Source of the DNA: an uncultured Mucilaginibacter sp.
Lineage (GTDB): Bacteria > Bacteroidota > Bacteroidia > Sphingobacteriales > Sphingobacteriaceae
DNA length: 64,000 bases
Assembly (NCBI RefSeq): GCF_903893715.1
Contig: NZ_CAITNG010000107.1
Span: 1 to 64,000, forward strand
Reading direction: 5' to 3'
Part shown: positions 27,700 to 35,928 of the stretch, piece after piece
Layout of the letters: each line of letters begins with the position of its first letter
Position numbering within the stretch: position 1 is the first letter of the stretch
The notes under the pieces: model-generated
Databases searched by the model: none
What the model was told of the DNA's origin: nothing
The model's input: the letters and a program-made list of their open reading frames with translations, nothing else
Program-made: the position numbers and the translations under genes

Positions 27700-27735
27700 A
27701 AGTCCTCTCTTTTAAGAGAGGACTTTTTTATTTTT
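27700..27735 (+). terminator. Terminator of the rpl-rpoBC operon
   Basis: A 10-bp stem (27700-27709 with 27716-27725) is followed by a T-rich tract, 27 nt after the rpoC stop. Confidence 0.88.
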
Positions 27736-27743
27736 ATCCCACG

Positions 27744-28055
27744 ATGGAAGAACAACACGACAACCAGCTGAACATTGAACTATCGGAAGAGATAGCCGAG
27801 GGTATATACTCAAACCTGGCCATCATCACACATTCCAACTCGGAGTTTGTGCTGGATTTTATCAGGATTATGCCGGGCGTACCGAAAGCAAGGGTAAAAT
27901 CGAGAATCATATTAACGCCCGAGCACGCCAAACGTTTGCTTACCGCTTTGAGCGATAATGTTGAAAAATTTGAGGCAGTAAATGGCCGCATCAAGATACA
28001 GGATGAGCATATTGGCTTCCCGATGAATTTTGGCGGGACTGTTGGCCAGGCGTAA
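27744..28055 (+). CDS. DUF3467 domain protein
   Basis: A 103-residue protein matching the DUF3467 pattern: IELSEEIAEGIYSNLAIITHSNSEFVLDFIRIMPG, then ARVKSRIILTPEHAKRLLTAL and DNVEKFE. The family is small, cytoplasmic and of unknown function. A position right after rpoC is common in Bacteroidota (from memory) and might suggest a link to transcription, but that is only contextual. It sits just past the rpoC terminator, so it depends on readthrough or a promoter within that short gap. Confidence 0.85.
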   Translation: MEEQHDNQLNIELSEEIAEGIYSNLAIITHSNSEFVLDFIRIMPGVPKARVKSRIILTPEHAKRLLTALSDNVEKFEAVNGRIKIQDEHIGFPMNFGGTVGQA

Positions 28056-28172
28056 TATGATGGCTTTTGGTAAAGCCGATTTTTGAAACCTTAACTTCAT
28101 TTTTTATATCTTCGTGCTCAATTATTGGGGTTTATAGCCCTGATTGTTTATTTATTTCTACAAATTTCTGCA

Positions 28173-28988
28173 ATGCAAAACCTGAAAAAACTGATTGAAG
28201 AGGCCTGGGAAGACAGGAACCTGATTACTTATAAAGAATACATCAACGCCATTGAAACCGTAATTGACCATTTGGACAAAGGCGAGTTGCGTTGCGCCGA
28301 AAAGATTGGCTCGCGCTGGCATGTGAACGACTGGATAAAAAAAGCGGTAATACTGTACTTCCCGACAAGGAGTATGGAGGTGATAGAAACCGGCCCTTTT
28401 GTGTTTCATGACAAAATGAAACTGAAAACCAATTACAAGGAACTTGGCGTGCGTGTGGTACCACATGGTATAGCCCGTTACGGCGCATTTTTGGCCCGTG
28501 GGGTTATCATGATGCCATCGTATGTAAATATTGGCGCATATGTTGACGAAGGTACCATGGTTGATACCTGGGCCACGGTAGGCTCGTGCGCGCAGATCGG
28601 TAAGCATGTGCATTTGAGCGGCGGCGTTGGTATTGGCGGTGTGTTGGAACCTGTGCAAGGTGCCCCCGTAATTATTGAAGATAATTGCTTTTTAGGCTCG
28701 CGCGCTATTGTAGTTGAAGGTGTGCATTTGGAAGAGGAGGTGGTGTTAGGCGCTAATGTGGTGCTGACCGCATCGACCAAAATTATTGATGTTACCGGCG
28801 ATGAACCTGTTGAATACAAAAGCTTTGTGCCGGCACGTTCGGTAGTGATACCGGGGTCGTATACCAAAAAATTCCCGGCGGGCGATTATCAGGTGCCTTG
28901 CGCATTGATCATCGGCAAACGCAAAGCATCTACAGATAAAAAAACCTCGTTGAACGACGCCTTGCGCGAGAATAACGTAGCCGTATAA
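28173..28988 (+). CDS. dapD: 2,3,4,5-tetrahydropyridine-2,6-dicarboxylate N-succinyltransferase
   Basis: A 271-residue lysine/diaminopimelate pathway enzyme that transfers succinyl from succinyl-CoA to tetrahydrodipicolinate. It has an N-terminal helical domain (MQNLKKLIEEAWEDRN...) and a left-handed beta-helix of hexapeptide repeats (about residues 95-220), including GVIMMPSYVNIGAYVDEGTMVDTWATVGS. The ATG at 28173 is chosen because an in-frame upstream start would add a hydrophobic 16-residue extension not seen in the family. Length agrees with E. coli DapD (274). Confidence 0.95.
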   Translation: MQNLKKLIEEAWEDRNLITYKEYINAIETVIDHLDKGELRCAEKIGSRWHVNDWIKKAVILYFPTRSMEVIETGPFVFHDKMKLKTNYKELGVRVVPHGIARYGAFLARGVIMMPSYVNIGAYVDEGTMVDTWATVGSCAQIGKHVHLSGGVGIGGVLEPVQGAPVIIEDNCFLGSRAIVVEGVHLEEEVVLGANVVLTASTKIIDVTGDEPVEYKSFVPARSVVIPGSYTKKFPAGDYQVPCALIIGKRKASTDKKTSLNDALRENNVAV

Positions 28989-29154
28989 ATTGTTGGAAAG
29001 TTGGAATGTTTTAAAGTTGTAATGTTACAATGTTGGAAGGTTGTAGTGTTGCAATGCTTTAATTTGGAACGTTGGGCATATCGTTATAGCTTAATTTATT
29101 AGATAGATAGACAAACAACATTACAATCTTCAAACTTTTCAACTTTCCAACAAT
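28989..29154. repeat. Long imperfect inverted repeat between dapD and the glycosyltransferase
   Basis: Two 38-bp arms (28989-29026 and 29117-29154) are complementary except for about five positions. They are built of TTGGAAAGTTG and GTAATGTT words that also recur tandemly at 29026-29075. The 172-bp spacer holds nothing else recognisable. Confidence 0.8.
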
Positions 29155-29160
29155 AAAAAA

Positions 29161-30282
29161 ATGAAAATAGGATACGAAGCCAAACGGGCATTTTTGAACA
29201 CTACCGGGCTGGGTAATTACAGCCGAGGGGTAATCAGGATGATGGCTTTGGACTATCCGGACAACGAATACCTGTTGTATACGCCGAAGAAGAGGCGGAA
29301 CGGCCTGAATTTTCTTGAAGGGTTGAACAATGTAAAGACCATTAGCCCTAAGAGTAAGTTTTTTACATCGTTATGGCGCAGTAAGGGTGTTATTGTGGAC
29401 CTGAAACGGGACGGGGTTGAAGTGTATCATGGATTGAGCCATGAGCTGCCGATGGGCATCCACACCACGGGCATCAAATCGGTTGTAACCGTGCACGATT
29501 TGATATTTGTGCGCTTTCCGCAGTATTTTGGTTTTGTTAGTCGTAAGATATATGGTGCCAAAGTAGGCTATGCCTGTAAGCATGCCGATGCCATTGTCGC
29601 GGTAAGCGGGAAAACAAAAGCCGACCTTGTTGAGCTTTTGGGTGTTGATGCCGGTAAAATACAAGTGATATACCAGGGCTGCGACGATAGTTTCAAAGCG
29701 AGACAATCGCTGAAAAGGAAAACTGAGGTAAAAGATAAATACCACCTGCCCGACAATTATATACTGAACGTGGGCACCATTGAGCCCCGCAAAAATTTAT
29801 TGGTACTGGTTAAAGCATTAAAGCAATTGCCCGATGTAAAACTGGTGGTGATAGGTAAACAAAGCCCATATATCAAGCAAATCAGGCGGTATATTATTGC
29901 TAATCAGTTTGAGAAGCGGGTTATTTTTTTGAGTAACGTGCGTTTTGACGAACTGCCCGCCATATATCAGTTGGCATCGGTATTTGTTTACCCGTCGCGC
30001 TACGAGGGTTTTGGCATTCCGGTTTTAGAGGCATTGGTATCGGGCACGCCGGTGGTAGCTGCTACAGGCTCATGCCTGGAAGAAGCGGGAGGACCTGATA
30101 GTTTATATGTTGACCCGGACGATGAAAAAGGGTTTGCCGATAAAATAGCGTTGGTTTTGAACGATACCGCCCTAAGTCAGCAGATGGTTGAAAAAGGGAT
30201 GCAGTATGCCGGAAAATTTGAAGAGAAAAAGTTAGCGGCCCAGATGATGGGCGTGTACAAAAATATATTGACGAATGCTTAA
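29161..30282 (+). CDS. Glycosyltransferase family 4 (group 1) protein
   Basis: A 373-residue retaining GT-B glycosyltransferase. The acceptor domain begins MKIGYEAKRAFLNTTGLGNYSR. The donor domain begins YILNVGTIEPRKNL and carries the E-x7-E motif region, SRYEGFGIPVLEALVSGTPVV, that binds the nucleotide sugar. It probably acts at the cytoplasmic face in surface polysaccharide or lipid glycan assembly; the sugar and acceptor are not evident. Its last 8 nt overlap the next gene (tsaC-type), so they share an mRNA despite unrelated roles. Confidence 0.9.
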   Translation: MKIGYEAKRAFLNTTGLGNYSRGVIRMMALDYPDNEYLLYTPKKRRNGLNFLEGLNNVKTISPKSKFFTSLWRSKGVIVDLKRDGVEVYHGLSHELPMGIHTTGIKSVVTVHDLIFVRFPQYFGFVSRKIYGAKVGYACKHADAIVAVSGKTKADLVELLGVDAGKIQVIYQGCDDSFKARQSLKRKTEVKDKYHLPDNYILNVGTIEPRKNLLVLVKALKQLPDVKLVVIGKQSPYIKQIRRYIIANQFEKRVIFLSNVRFDELPAIYQLASVFVYPSRYEGFGIPVLEALVSGTPVVAATGSCLEEAGGPDSLYVDPDDEKGFADKIALVLNDTALSQQMVEKGMQYAGKFEEKKLAAQMMGVYKNILTNA

Positions 30283-30841
30283 AGACGAAGTTGCCAAGGC
30301 ATTAAAAGTATTACAGGACGGCGGTATCATCTTATATCCCACCGATACCATTTGGGGTATAGGCTGCGATGCTACCAATGCCGAAGCCGTAAAGAAAGTA
30401 TATGCGCTAAAACAGCGCGATGAGGCCAAAAGTTTGATTGTTTTGGTGGATACCGACAATAAATTGCCCAGCTATATAACAGAAGTGCCCGATATAGCTT
30501 ACGACCTGATTGAGTATGCCGAAAGTCCGTTGACGTTGGTGATGCCGGGCGCTAAAAATTTGGCCCCCAACCTGATAGCGGAAGACGGGAGTGTGGGACT
30601 GCGGGTAACCAGCCATGAGTTTTGCAAACAGTTGATACAGCGTTTCCGGAAACCTATTGTATCAACTTCGGCAAATATTAGCGGACAACCATCGCCGAAA
30701 AACTTTAGCGGTGTTGCCGATGAGATAATAGAAGGTGTTGATTATGTGGTTGATGTAGATCAACATGATATGACAGAGAAGAAACCGTCGACCATTATGC
30801 GGTTGGAACCCGATGGCAGGTTCGAATTTATACGCAGGTAA
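30275..30841 (+). CDS. L-threonylcarbamoyladenylate synthase (TsaC/Sua5/YrdC family)
   Basis: A 188-residue enzyme that makes threonylcarbamoyl-AMP from threonine, bicarbonate and ATP for the t6A37 modification of ANN-decoding tRNAs. Family motifs are GGIILYPTDTIWGIGCDATN, then KRDEAKSLIVL-like text and SPLTLVMPGA. Later come GSVGLRVTSHEFCKQLI and PIVSTSANISGQPSP. It is the single-domain form without the Sua5 C-terminal extension. It overlaps the glycosyltransferase gene and leads a run of tRNA-maturation genes. Confidence 0.92.
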   Translation: MLKDEVAKALKVLQDGGIILYPTDTIWGIGCDATNAEAVKKVYALKQRDEAKSLIVLVDTDNKLPSYITEVPDIAYDLIEYAESPLTLVMPGAKNLAPNLIAEDGSVGLRVTSHEFCKQLIQRFRKPIVSTSANISGQPSPKNFSGVADEIIEGVDYVVDVDQHDMTEKKPSTIMRLEPDGRFEFIRR

Positions 30842-30902
30842 TATTTTAGCCCCAAATTTGAATTAATTACCTTTGGCGCTTTAAACGCCGACCGTACCGT
30901 CA

Positions 30903-32321
30903 ATGAAACAGCATTTACAGCATCCTATATTTAACGTGGTTTCGGCTATTGCCGGTGAGCTGGGTGTGGATGCTTATGTGATAGGCGGCTTTGTGCGCGA
31001 CCTGTATTTGAACCGGCCGTCGAAGGACATCGACGTAGTGGTGATAGGCAATGGTATTGCTTTCGCGGAAAAGGTGGCGGCAAAGCTGAAAGTAAAGGTT
31101 TCTGTATTCAAAAGCTTTGGTACGGCCATGCTGAACTACCGCGATTTTGAAATAGAGTTTGTTGGAGCGAGGAAAGAATCATACCGATCAGATTCGCGCA
31201 AGCCAATCGTGGAGAATGGTACGTTGGAGGATGACCAGAGACGCCGGGATTTTACCATCAACGCGTTGGCGATAGCCTTGCACCCAAAACAGTTTGGCGA
31301 GTTGATAGACCCATTTGGCGGTATTGCCGATATGGAAAGCAAGCTCATCCGGACGCCGTTAGAACCTGTAGAGACTTTTAGCGATGACCCTTTGCGCATT
31401 ATGCGGGCCATACGATTTGCCACGCAGCTGGATTTTACGATAGACCCGATAGCTATTGAAGCCATCAAGACCAATACCGAACGCATCAAAATCGTATCGC
31501 AGGAGCGGATAACGGATGAGTTGAACAAAATCATCTTATCGCCAAAGCCATCTATCGGTTTTAAGCTGTTGTTTGATACAGGTTTGCTGCATATCATCTT
31601 CCCGCAGATGGTGGCTTTGCAGGGCGTGGAAATCATCAACGGGAAAGGGCATAAGGATAATTTTTATCACACGCTGGAAGTATTGGACAATATTTGTCAG
31701 ACTACAGATGACCTGTGGCTGCGTTGGGCGGCAATTTTACATGATATTGCCAAACCGCCCACCAAACGTTTTGAGCCGGGCCATGGCTGGACGTTTCATG
31801 GGCATGAAGATAAGGGAGCCAGGATGGTGCCCGGGATATTTGCGCAATTGAAGTTGCCTTTGAATGAGAAGATGAAGTTTGTGCAGAAAATGGTGCAGTT
31901 GCATTTGCGGCCCATTGTTTTAGCACAGGAAACTATAACAGATTCGGCGTTGCGACGTTTGTTGTTTGACGCGGGCGAGGATATTGAGGCTTTGATGTTG
32001 TTGTGCAAAGCAGACATCACCACCAAAAACGAATACAAAATAAAAAAATACCGGAGCAACTTTGAGCTGGTACAAAAAAAACTAAAAGAAGTTGAGGAGC
32101 GCGACCGCATACGCAACTGGCAGCCACCCGTTACCGGGATTGATATTATGGCGCTTTTTGATATAAAGGAGGGCCGTGAGGTAGGTATTATCAAAAACCA
32201 GATACGCGAAGCGATACTGGAAGGGGATATACCGAACTCGCGCGAGGCGGCAATAGATTTCACGATTAAAAAAGGTGAAGAAATTGGCTTGAAAGTTGTG
32301 GCGAGCAGAAAACCAGAATAA
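30903..32321 (+). CDS. CCA tRNA nucleotidyltransferase with HD domain
   Basis: A 472-residue class II nucleotidyltransferase that builds or repairs the tRNA 3' CCA end. The head domain has GGFVRD (28-33) with the metal-binding DID at 42-44, then RRDFTINALA (114-123) and the nucleotide-selecting DDPLRIMRAIRFA (161-173). An HD domain follows, with H280-D281 in LHDIAKPP and GHEDKGARM, giving possible phosphohydrolase activity on 2',3'-cyclic ends. None of the tRNAs in this window encodes CCA, so the enzyme is needed for synthesis as well as repair. Confidence 0.93.
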   Translation: MKQHLQHPIFNVVSAIAGELGVDAYVIGGFVRDLYLNRPSKDIDVVVIGNGIAFAEKVAAKLKVKVSVFKSFGTAMLNYRDFEIEFVGARKESYRSDSRKPIVENGTLEDDQRRRDFTINALAIALHPKQFGELIDPFGGIADMESKLIRTPLEPVETFSDDPLRIMRAIRFATQLDFTIDPIAIEAIKTNTERIKIVSQERITDELNKIILSPKPSIGFKLLFDTGLLHIIFPQMVALQGVEIINGKGHKDNFYHTLEVLDNICQTTDDLWLRWAAILHDIAKPPTKRFEPGHGWTFHGHEDKGARMVPGIFAQLKLPLNEKMKFVQKMVQLHLRPIVLAQETITDSALRRLLFDAGEDIEALMLLCKADITTKNEYKIKKYRSNFELVQKKLKEVEERDRIRNWQPPVTGIDIMALFDIKEGREVGIIKNQIREAILEGDIPNSREAAIDFTIKKGEEIGLKVVASRKPE

Positions 32322-32357
32322 AATATTATTTTTGACTATTAAAATTTAAGTATACCA

Positions 32358-33005
32358 ATGGCAGTTTACCGGTTCAGGGTTTCGTTTGAAGATTATGATG
32401 ATGTAACGAGGGAAGTTGATATTAAATCGACGCACACCTTTGAGGATTTGCATCGCGCTATACACCTTTCCACAGGGTATCAGCCGGAGTATTCCTCGTC
32501 GTTCTACATCAGTAACGACCAATGGATAAAAGGGCAGGAGATAGCTTATATGCCCAGTCAGCGTAAAATAGACCGTGGGGTGGCATTGATGGAGAAATCG
32601 AAACTGAGCGCGTTTATTGACGACCCGCACCAAAAGTTTTACTATACCTTTAATTTTGACCGCCCTTTTGACTTTCATATCGAACTCATTAAGATATTGG
32701 ACGAAACACCGGGCATTACTTACCCGCATGTGGCCAAAAGCAATGGCGAAGCGCCCAAACAGTTTGGCAATGTATTTACGCCGGCCGCCACAACCGAAGT
32801 TGCGGAAGATGAATTTGACTTTTTGAACGAGATGGAATATGTGGCCGAAGAAACTGCCGACTTTGAAGAAGTGAGCGACCCTGATGAAGTAAGGGCCAGT
32901 CCGCATATGGAGGAGCACGAAGAAGAAGAGGGCGAAGAAGACGAATTTGGCAGTGAGTTTTCGGACAACGAGCATTTTGATGCAGGCGAGGGCGATGAAT
33001 ACTAA
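32358..33005 (+). CDS. IS1096-passenger TnpR / pRiA4b ORF-3-like protein with acidic tail
   Basis: A 215-residue protein. The first 140 or so residues (VYRFRVSFEDYDDVTREVDIKSTHTFEDLHRAIH...) fit the pRiA4b ORF-3-like fold, often annotated as an IS1096 passenger TnpR protein. The last 65 residues are extremely acidic (runs of E and D), suggesting a flexible tail that binds basic partners. No transposase is nearby, so the mobile-element name is probably historical. It lies 36 nt after the CCA enzyme and 14 nt before miaA, which hints at a tRNA- or nucleic-acid-related role. The function is unknown. Confidence 0.8.
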   Translation: MAVYRFRVSFEDYDDVTREVDIKSTHTFEDLHRAIHLSTGYQPEYSSSFYISNDQWIKGQEIAYMPSQRKIDRGVALMEKSKLSAFIDDPHQKFYYTFNFDRPFDFHIELIKILDETPGITYPHVAKSNGEAPKQFGNVFTPAATTEVAEDEFDFLNEMEYVAEETADFEEVSDPDEVRASPHMEEHEEEEGEEDEFGSEFSDNEHFDAGEGDEY

Positions 33006-33019
33006 CACGGATTATTCTG

Positions 33020-33931
33020 ATGAATAATTCATCCCACCCAAAAATATTGATTGTTATTGCAGGCCCAACAGCTGTTGGCAAAACCACGTTAGCTATTGAC
33101 CTGGCAAGACATTATCAAACCGAGATCGTTTCGGCTGATTCGAGGCAGTATTACCGCGAGATGGCCATTGGTACCGCCAAGCCAACTCCGGAAGAACTGG
33201 CGCAGGCCAAACATCATTTTGTTAACTCGCATTCGGTTACGGACAGTTACAATGTGGGCGATTTTGAACAGGATGGGCTTAAAGTAATTGACGAGCTTTT
33301 TAAATCGCACGATAAGGTGATACTGGCGGGCGGATCGGGCCTGTATATCAAAGCGATATGTGAAGGTTTTGACGAACTTCCCCCCGTTGACGAAGCTGTA
33401 AGGAACGAGCTGAACAAACTGTACGCGCAAAAAGGTATCGAATATTTGCAGGACAGGTTAAAGACGGCCGACCCGGTTTACCATGAGCAGGTTGACCTGA
33501 ATAACCCGCAGCGCATTATCAGGGCATTGGAGGTGATGCAAAGTTCGGGGAAGGCGTTCTCATCCTACCATACATCAAGCGTTAAGCAGCGGCCCTTTAA
33601 AACCGTTAAAATTGGCTTAAATTTACCCCGTGAACTGCTTTACCAGCGCATTAACCTGCGGGTTGACGAGATGATAAAGCAAGGTTTGATAGACGAAGTA
33701 CGAGGGCTGCTGCCTTACAAGGATTATAATGCCCTGAACACAGTAGGATACAGCGAAATATTTGATTATTTAGATGGGCTGACCGATTTGGAGACGGCCA
33801 TCGCGCTCATCAAGCAAAATACACGGCGATTTGCCAAAAGGCAACTCACCTGGTTTAATAAAGATAAGGACATGACATGGTTTGCGCCTAACCAAATAAA
33901 GGCGATGATTGAATTGATAGACAAAGCATAG
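33020..33931 (+). CDS. miaA: tRNA dimethylallyltransferase
   Basis: A 303-residue enzyme that adds the dimethylallyl group to N6 of A37 in tRNAs reading UNN codons. The P-loop GPTAVGKT lies at 15-22, the catalytic-base segment SADSRQYYREM at 39-49, and LAGGSGLYIKAICEG and LNNPQRIIRALEV follow. The C-terminal FAKRQLTWF motif is intact. It sits between the IS1096-passenger-like gene and rfaE2 (4-nt gap). Confidence 0.96.
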   Translation: MNNSSHPKILIVIAGPTAVGKTTLAIDLARHYQTEIVSADSRQYYREMAIGTAKPTPEELAQAKHHFVNSHSVTDSYNVGDFEQDGLKVIDELFKSHDKVILAGGSGLYIKAICEGFDELPPVDEAVRNELNKLYAQKGIEYLQDRLKTADPVYHEQVDLNNPQRIIRALEVMQSSGKAFSSYHTSSVKQRPFKTVKIGLNLPRELLYQRINLRVDEMIKQGLIDEVRGLLPYKDYNALNTVGYSEIFDYLDGLTDLETAIALIKQNTRRFAKRQLTWFNKDKDMTWFAPNQIKAMIELIDKA

Positions 33932-33935
33932 ATAT

Positions 33936-34430
33936 ATGAGCACAGCCGACCAAATACTGAAAAGCAAGTTATACACCCTTGACGCCCTAAAAGCAGAAAG
34001 GGAAAAATGGAAAGCCGCTGGGCAAAAAGTGGTGTTTACCAACGGCGTATTCGATTTGCTGCACATCGGGCATATATCGTATTTGGCCGCTGCGGCGGGG
34101 TTGGGGCAAAAGCTGATCATCGGGCTGAACTCGGATGCTTCGACACGAAGGTTAAAAGGGCCTACAAGGCCGGTGAACGATGAATACAGCCGTTCGATTA
34201 TGCTGGCGGCTATATTTTTTATCGATGCGGTGGTGTTGTTTGAGGAAGATACGCCGATTATACCCATTACCACTTTATTGCCGGATATTTTGGTTAAAGG
34301 CGGCGATTACAGCATAGACCAGATAGTTGGCGCGCCGGAGGTGATGGCCAATGGCGGCGAAGTGAAAGCTATTGAATTTGTGGAGGGGTATTCGTCGAGT
34401 AAGATTATTGATAAGATTAAGAACCGGTAA
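33936..34430 (+). CDS. rfaE2: D-glycero-beta-D-manno-heptose 1-phosphate adenylyltransferase
   Basis: A 164-residue nucleotidyltransferase, the stand-alone counterpart of the HldE C-terminal domain. It activates heptose-1-phosphate with ATP to ADP-heptose for lipopolysaccharide inner core. The cytidylyltransferase motif TNGVFDLLHIGHISYL contains HIGH at 43-46, and NSDASTRRLKGPTRPVNDEYSR and VKGGDY follow, with the ISSSKI-like C-terminal YSSSKII. The kinase half (RfaE1) must be encoded elsewhere. Confidence 0.92.
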   Translation: MSTADQILKSKLYTLDALKAEREKWKAAGQKVVFTNGVFDLLHIGHISYLAAAAGLGQKLIIGLNSDASTRRLKGPTRPVNDEYSRSIMLAAIFFIDAVVLFEEDTPIIPITTLLPDILVKGGDYSIDQIVGAPEVMANGGEVKAIEFVEGYSSSKIIDKIKNR

Positions 34431-34435
34431 ATTGC

Positions 34436-34495
34436 TCACGCAAAGGCGCGAAGATGCCAAGTTTTTTTTCTTTGCGACTTAGCGTCTTTGCGTGA
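34436..34495. repeat. Convergent-spacer hairpin of GCAAAG words
   Basis: Arms 34436-34461 and 34470-34495 are complementary at 21 of 26 positions, with a T-run loop. It lies between convergent rfaE2 and rfbD and may double as a bidirectional terminator, but the word composition groups it with the other word-repeat spacers. Confidence 0.7.
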
Positions 34496-34502
34496 AATAT
34501 TG

Positions 34503-35363
34503 TTAATCCTTCAATTTCGCGATACATTTTACCAGGCTTTCGCGCCAGTAGGGTATCTCTATGTTTAATTCCCGTTTAATTTTTGATTTGTCCATTACCG
34601 AGAATGCGGGGCGGATGGCGCGGGTTACGTATTCGGCTGTGCGGACGGGGTATGCTTTGACGCTGATGCCGGCTATATCGAAAATGGCTTTGGCAAAATC
34701 GTACCATGAGGTTACACCTTCGTTGCTATAGTGGTAGGTGCCGTATTTTTGTTCGTCGTTTTGGATGATGTGGAGGATGCAGCCTGCCAAATCGATGGCG
34801 TAGGTAGGTGTGCCAATCTGGTCGGCAATAATTTTCAGTTCGTCTTTTTCGGTGCCGAGGCGCATCATGGTTTTTACGAAGTTGTTGCCATACTCGGAGT
34901 ATAGCCAGCTTGTGCGCAGGGTATAGTAGCGTTTGGTTTGTTCCGCTACAGCGATCTCGCCTTCCAGCTTGGTGAGGCCGTATATGTTGATAGGTTCGGC
35001 AATATCGTCTTCGGCCAGGGGCAAATTCCCGCTACCGGCAAATATAAAATCGGTAGAGATGTGGATCAGCGTGGCATTGTGCTTTTCGCAAAGTTTGGCC
35101 AGGTTTTCGGCACCGGTTTTATTGATCTTGCGGGCAAGGTCAACATCATCTTCAGCCTTGTCCACGGCAGTATAGGCCGCGCAGTTGATGGCATAGGCTG
35201 GTTTGTATTCGGTAAAAAGCTGATCTAAGGCAGCTAAATCCAATACATTGGCTTTGTCTTCGGGCGGGAAAACGATACCCGAAAAGCCTTGTTGTGCGGC
35301 AACCGCATTGAGGCAATTGCCCAATTGCCCTGAACCGCCAAATACAATCGTAGTTTTATCCAT
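34503..35363 (-). CDS. rfbD: dTDP-4-dehydrorhamnose reductase family protein
   Basis: A 286-residue extended SDR enzyme. The dinucleotide-binding motif GGSGQLG lies at 9-15, HISTDFIFAG follows near 101, and the catalytic Tyr128-x3-Lys132 occurs in YGLTK. RTSWLYSEYGNNFV and DQIGTPTYAIDLA are typical RfbD segments. It reduces dTDP-4-keto-rhamnose to dTDP-rhamnose for surface polysaccharide. The start at 35363 is chosen; a longer frame upstream would read into the deaminase gene. No other rhamnose genes are nearby, so specificity for another sugar is possible. It is 16 nt after guanine deaminase. Confidence 0.9.
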   Translation of the reverse strand: MDKTTIVFGGSGQLGNCLNAVAAQQGFSGIVFPPEDKANVLDLAALDQLFTEYKPAYAINCAAYTAVDKAEDDVDLARKINKTGAENLAKLCEKHNATLIHISTDFIFAGSGNLPLAEDDIAEPINIYGLTKLEGEIAVAEQTKRYYTLRTSWLYSEYGNNFVKTMMRLGTEKDELKIIADQIGTPTYAIDLAGCILHIIQNDEQKYGTYHYSNEGVTSWYDFAKAIFDIAGISVKAYPVRTAEYVTRAIRPAFSVMDKSKIKRELNIEIPYWRESLVKCIAKLKD

Positions 35364-35379
35364 GCCGGCAAATTTATGA

Positions 35380-35859
35380 CTAATATTCAGTTTTGTTTTC
35401 GAGGGTTTGCCATAATTTAAAAGCTCCCTGTGCCTCATCGCGCAACAACTGGGCAAAAGGTAATTTCCGGTCGTCCATTTTTTTGTCGAGTTCGTCGTAA
35501 ATAAACTGGTCGTCAAAACCTACGGCAGCGGCATCAGCTTTGTTGTTGGCATAATATATTTTATCGATACGGGCCCAGTATATAGCACCGAGGCACATGG
35601 GGCAGGGTTCGCAGCTGGTGTATATCACACAACCTTCCAGACTAAAAGTTTCGAGCTCCTGGCAGGCGGTGCGTATGGCCAGCACTTCGGCATGCGCGGT
35701 TGGGTCGTTGTTTGGTACTACTTTGTTTGCGCTGCGGGCGATGATCATGCCATCCTTTACGATGACAGCGCCAAAGGGACCGCCTTGCCCTTGTTTCACA
35801 TTGTATTCGGCCAGCTCAATGGCTATCCGCATAAATTTTTCGTGCTGTGCATCGCTCAT
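35380..35859 (-). CDS. Guanine deaminase (cytidine deaminase-fold nucleoside deaminase)
   Basis: A 159-residue zinc hydrolase converting guanine to xanthine. The zinc site is His56 with the proton shuttle Glu58 (HAE) and Cys86/Cys89 in SCEPCPMCLGAIYWA. Resemblance to B. subtilis GuaD extends through GGPFGAVIVKDG, NDPTAHAEV and the C-terminal AFDDQFIY-like and NKTEY ending, which favours guanine deaminase over TadA. A strong AAGGAGG Shine-Dalgarno lies about 6 nt before the ATG, unusual for this phylum. It follows the OmpH-like gene across a terminator. Confidence 0.9.
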   Translation of the reverse strand: MSDAQHEKFMRIAIELAEYNVKQGQGGPFGAVIVKDGMIIARSANKVVPNNDPTAHAEVLAIRTACQELETFSLEGCVIYTSCEPCPMCLGAIYWARIDKIYYANNKADAAAVGFDDQFIYDELDKKMDDRKLPFAQLLRDEAQGAFKLWQTLENKTEY

Positions 35860-35878
35860 ATATCCTCCTTGTCAATAA

Positions 35879-35905
35879 AAAACCCCAACTTTTGGGTTGA
35901 GGTTT
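35879..35905 (-). terminator. Terminator of the OmpH-like gene
   Basis: On the minus strand a 9-bp stem with a G-T pair (AACCTCAAC with GTTGGGGTT) runs into six T residues. It lies about 24 nt after the lipoprotein stop and before the deaminase start. Confidence 0.75.
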
Positions 35906-35928
35906 CATGTTTCGGGCTTTTAGGCCTG

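Noticed and set aside
28125-28172. Upstream extension of dapD by 16 residues
   Set aside because: The added residues are hydrophobic and absent from the family. The ATG at 28173 gives the expected length.
32346-33008. 220-codon minus-strand frame opposite the IS1096-passenger-like gene
   Set aside because: The acidic-tail gene on the plus strand fits a known family and an operon; the antisense frame arises from GAA/GAG-rich codons read backwards.
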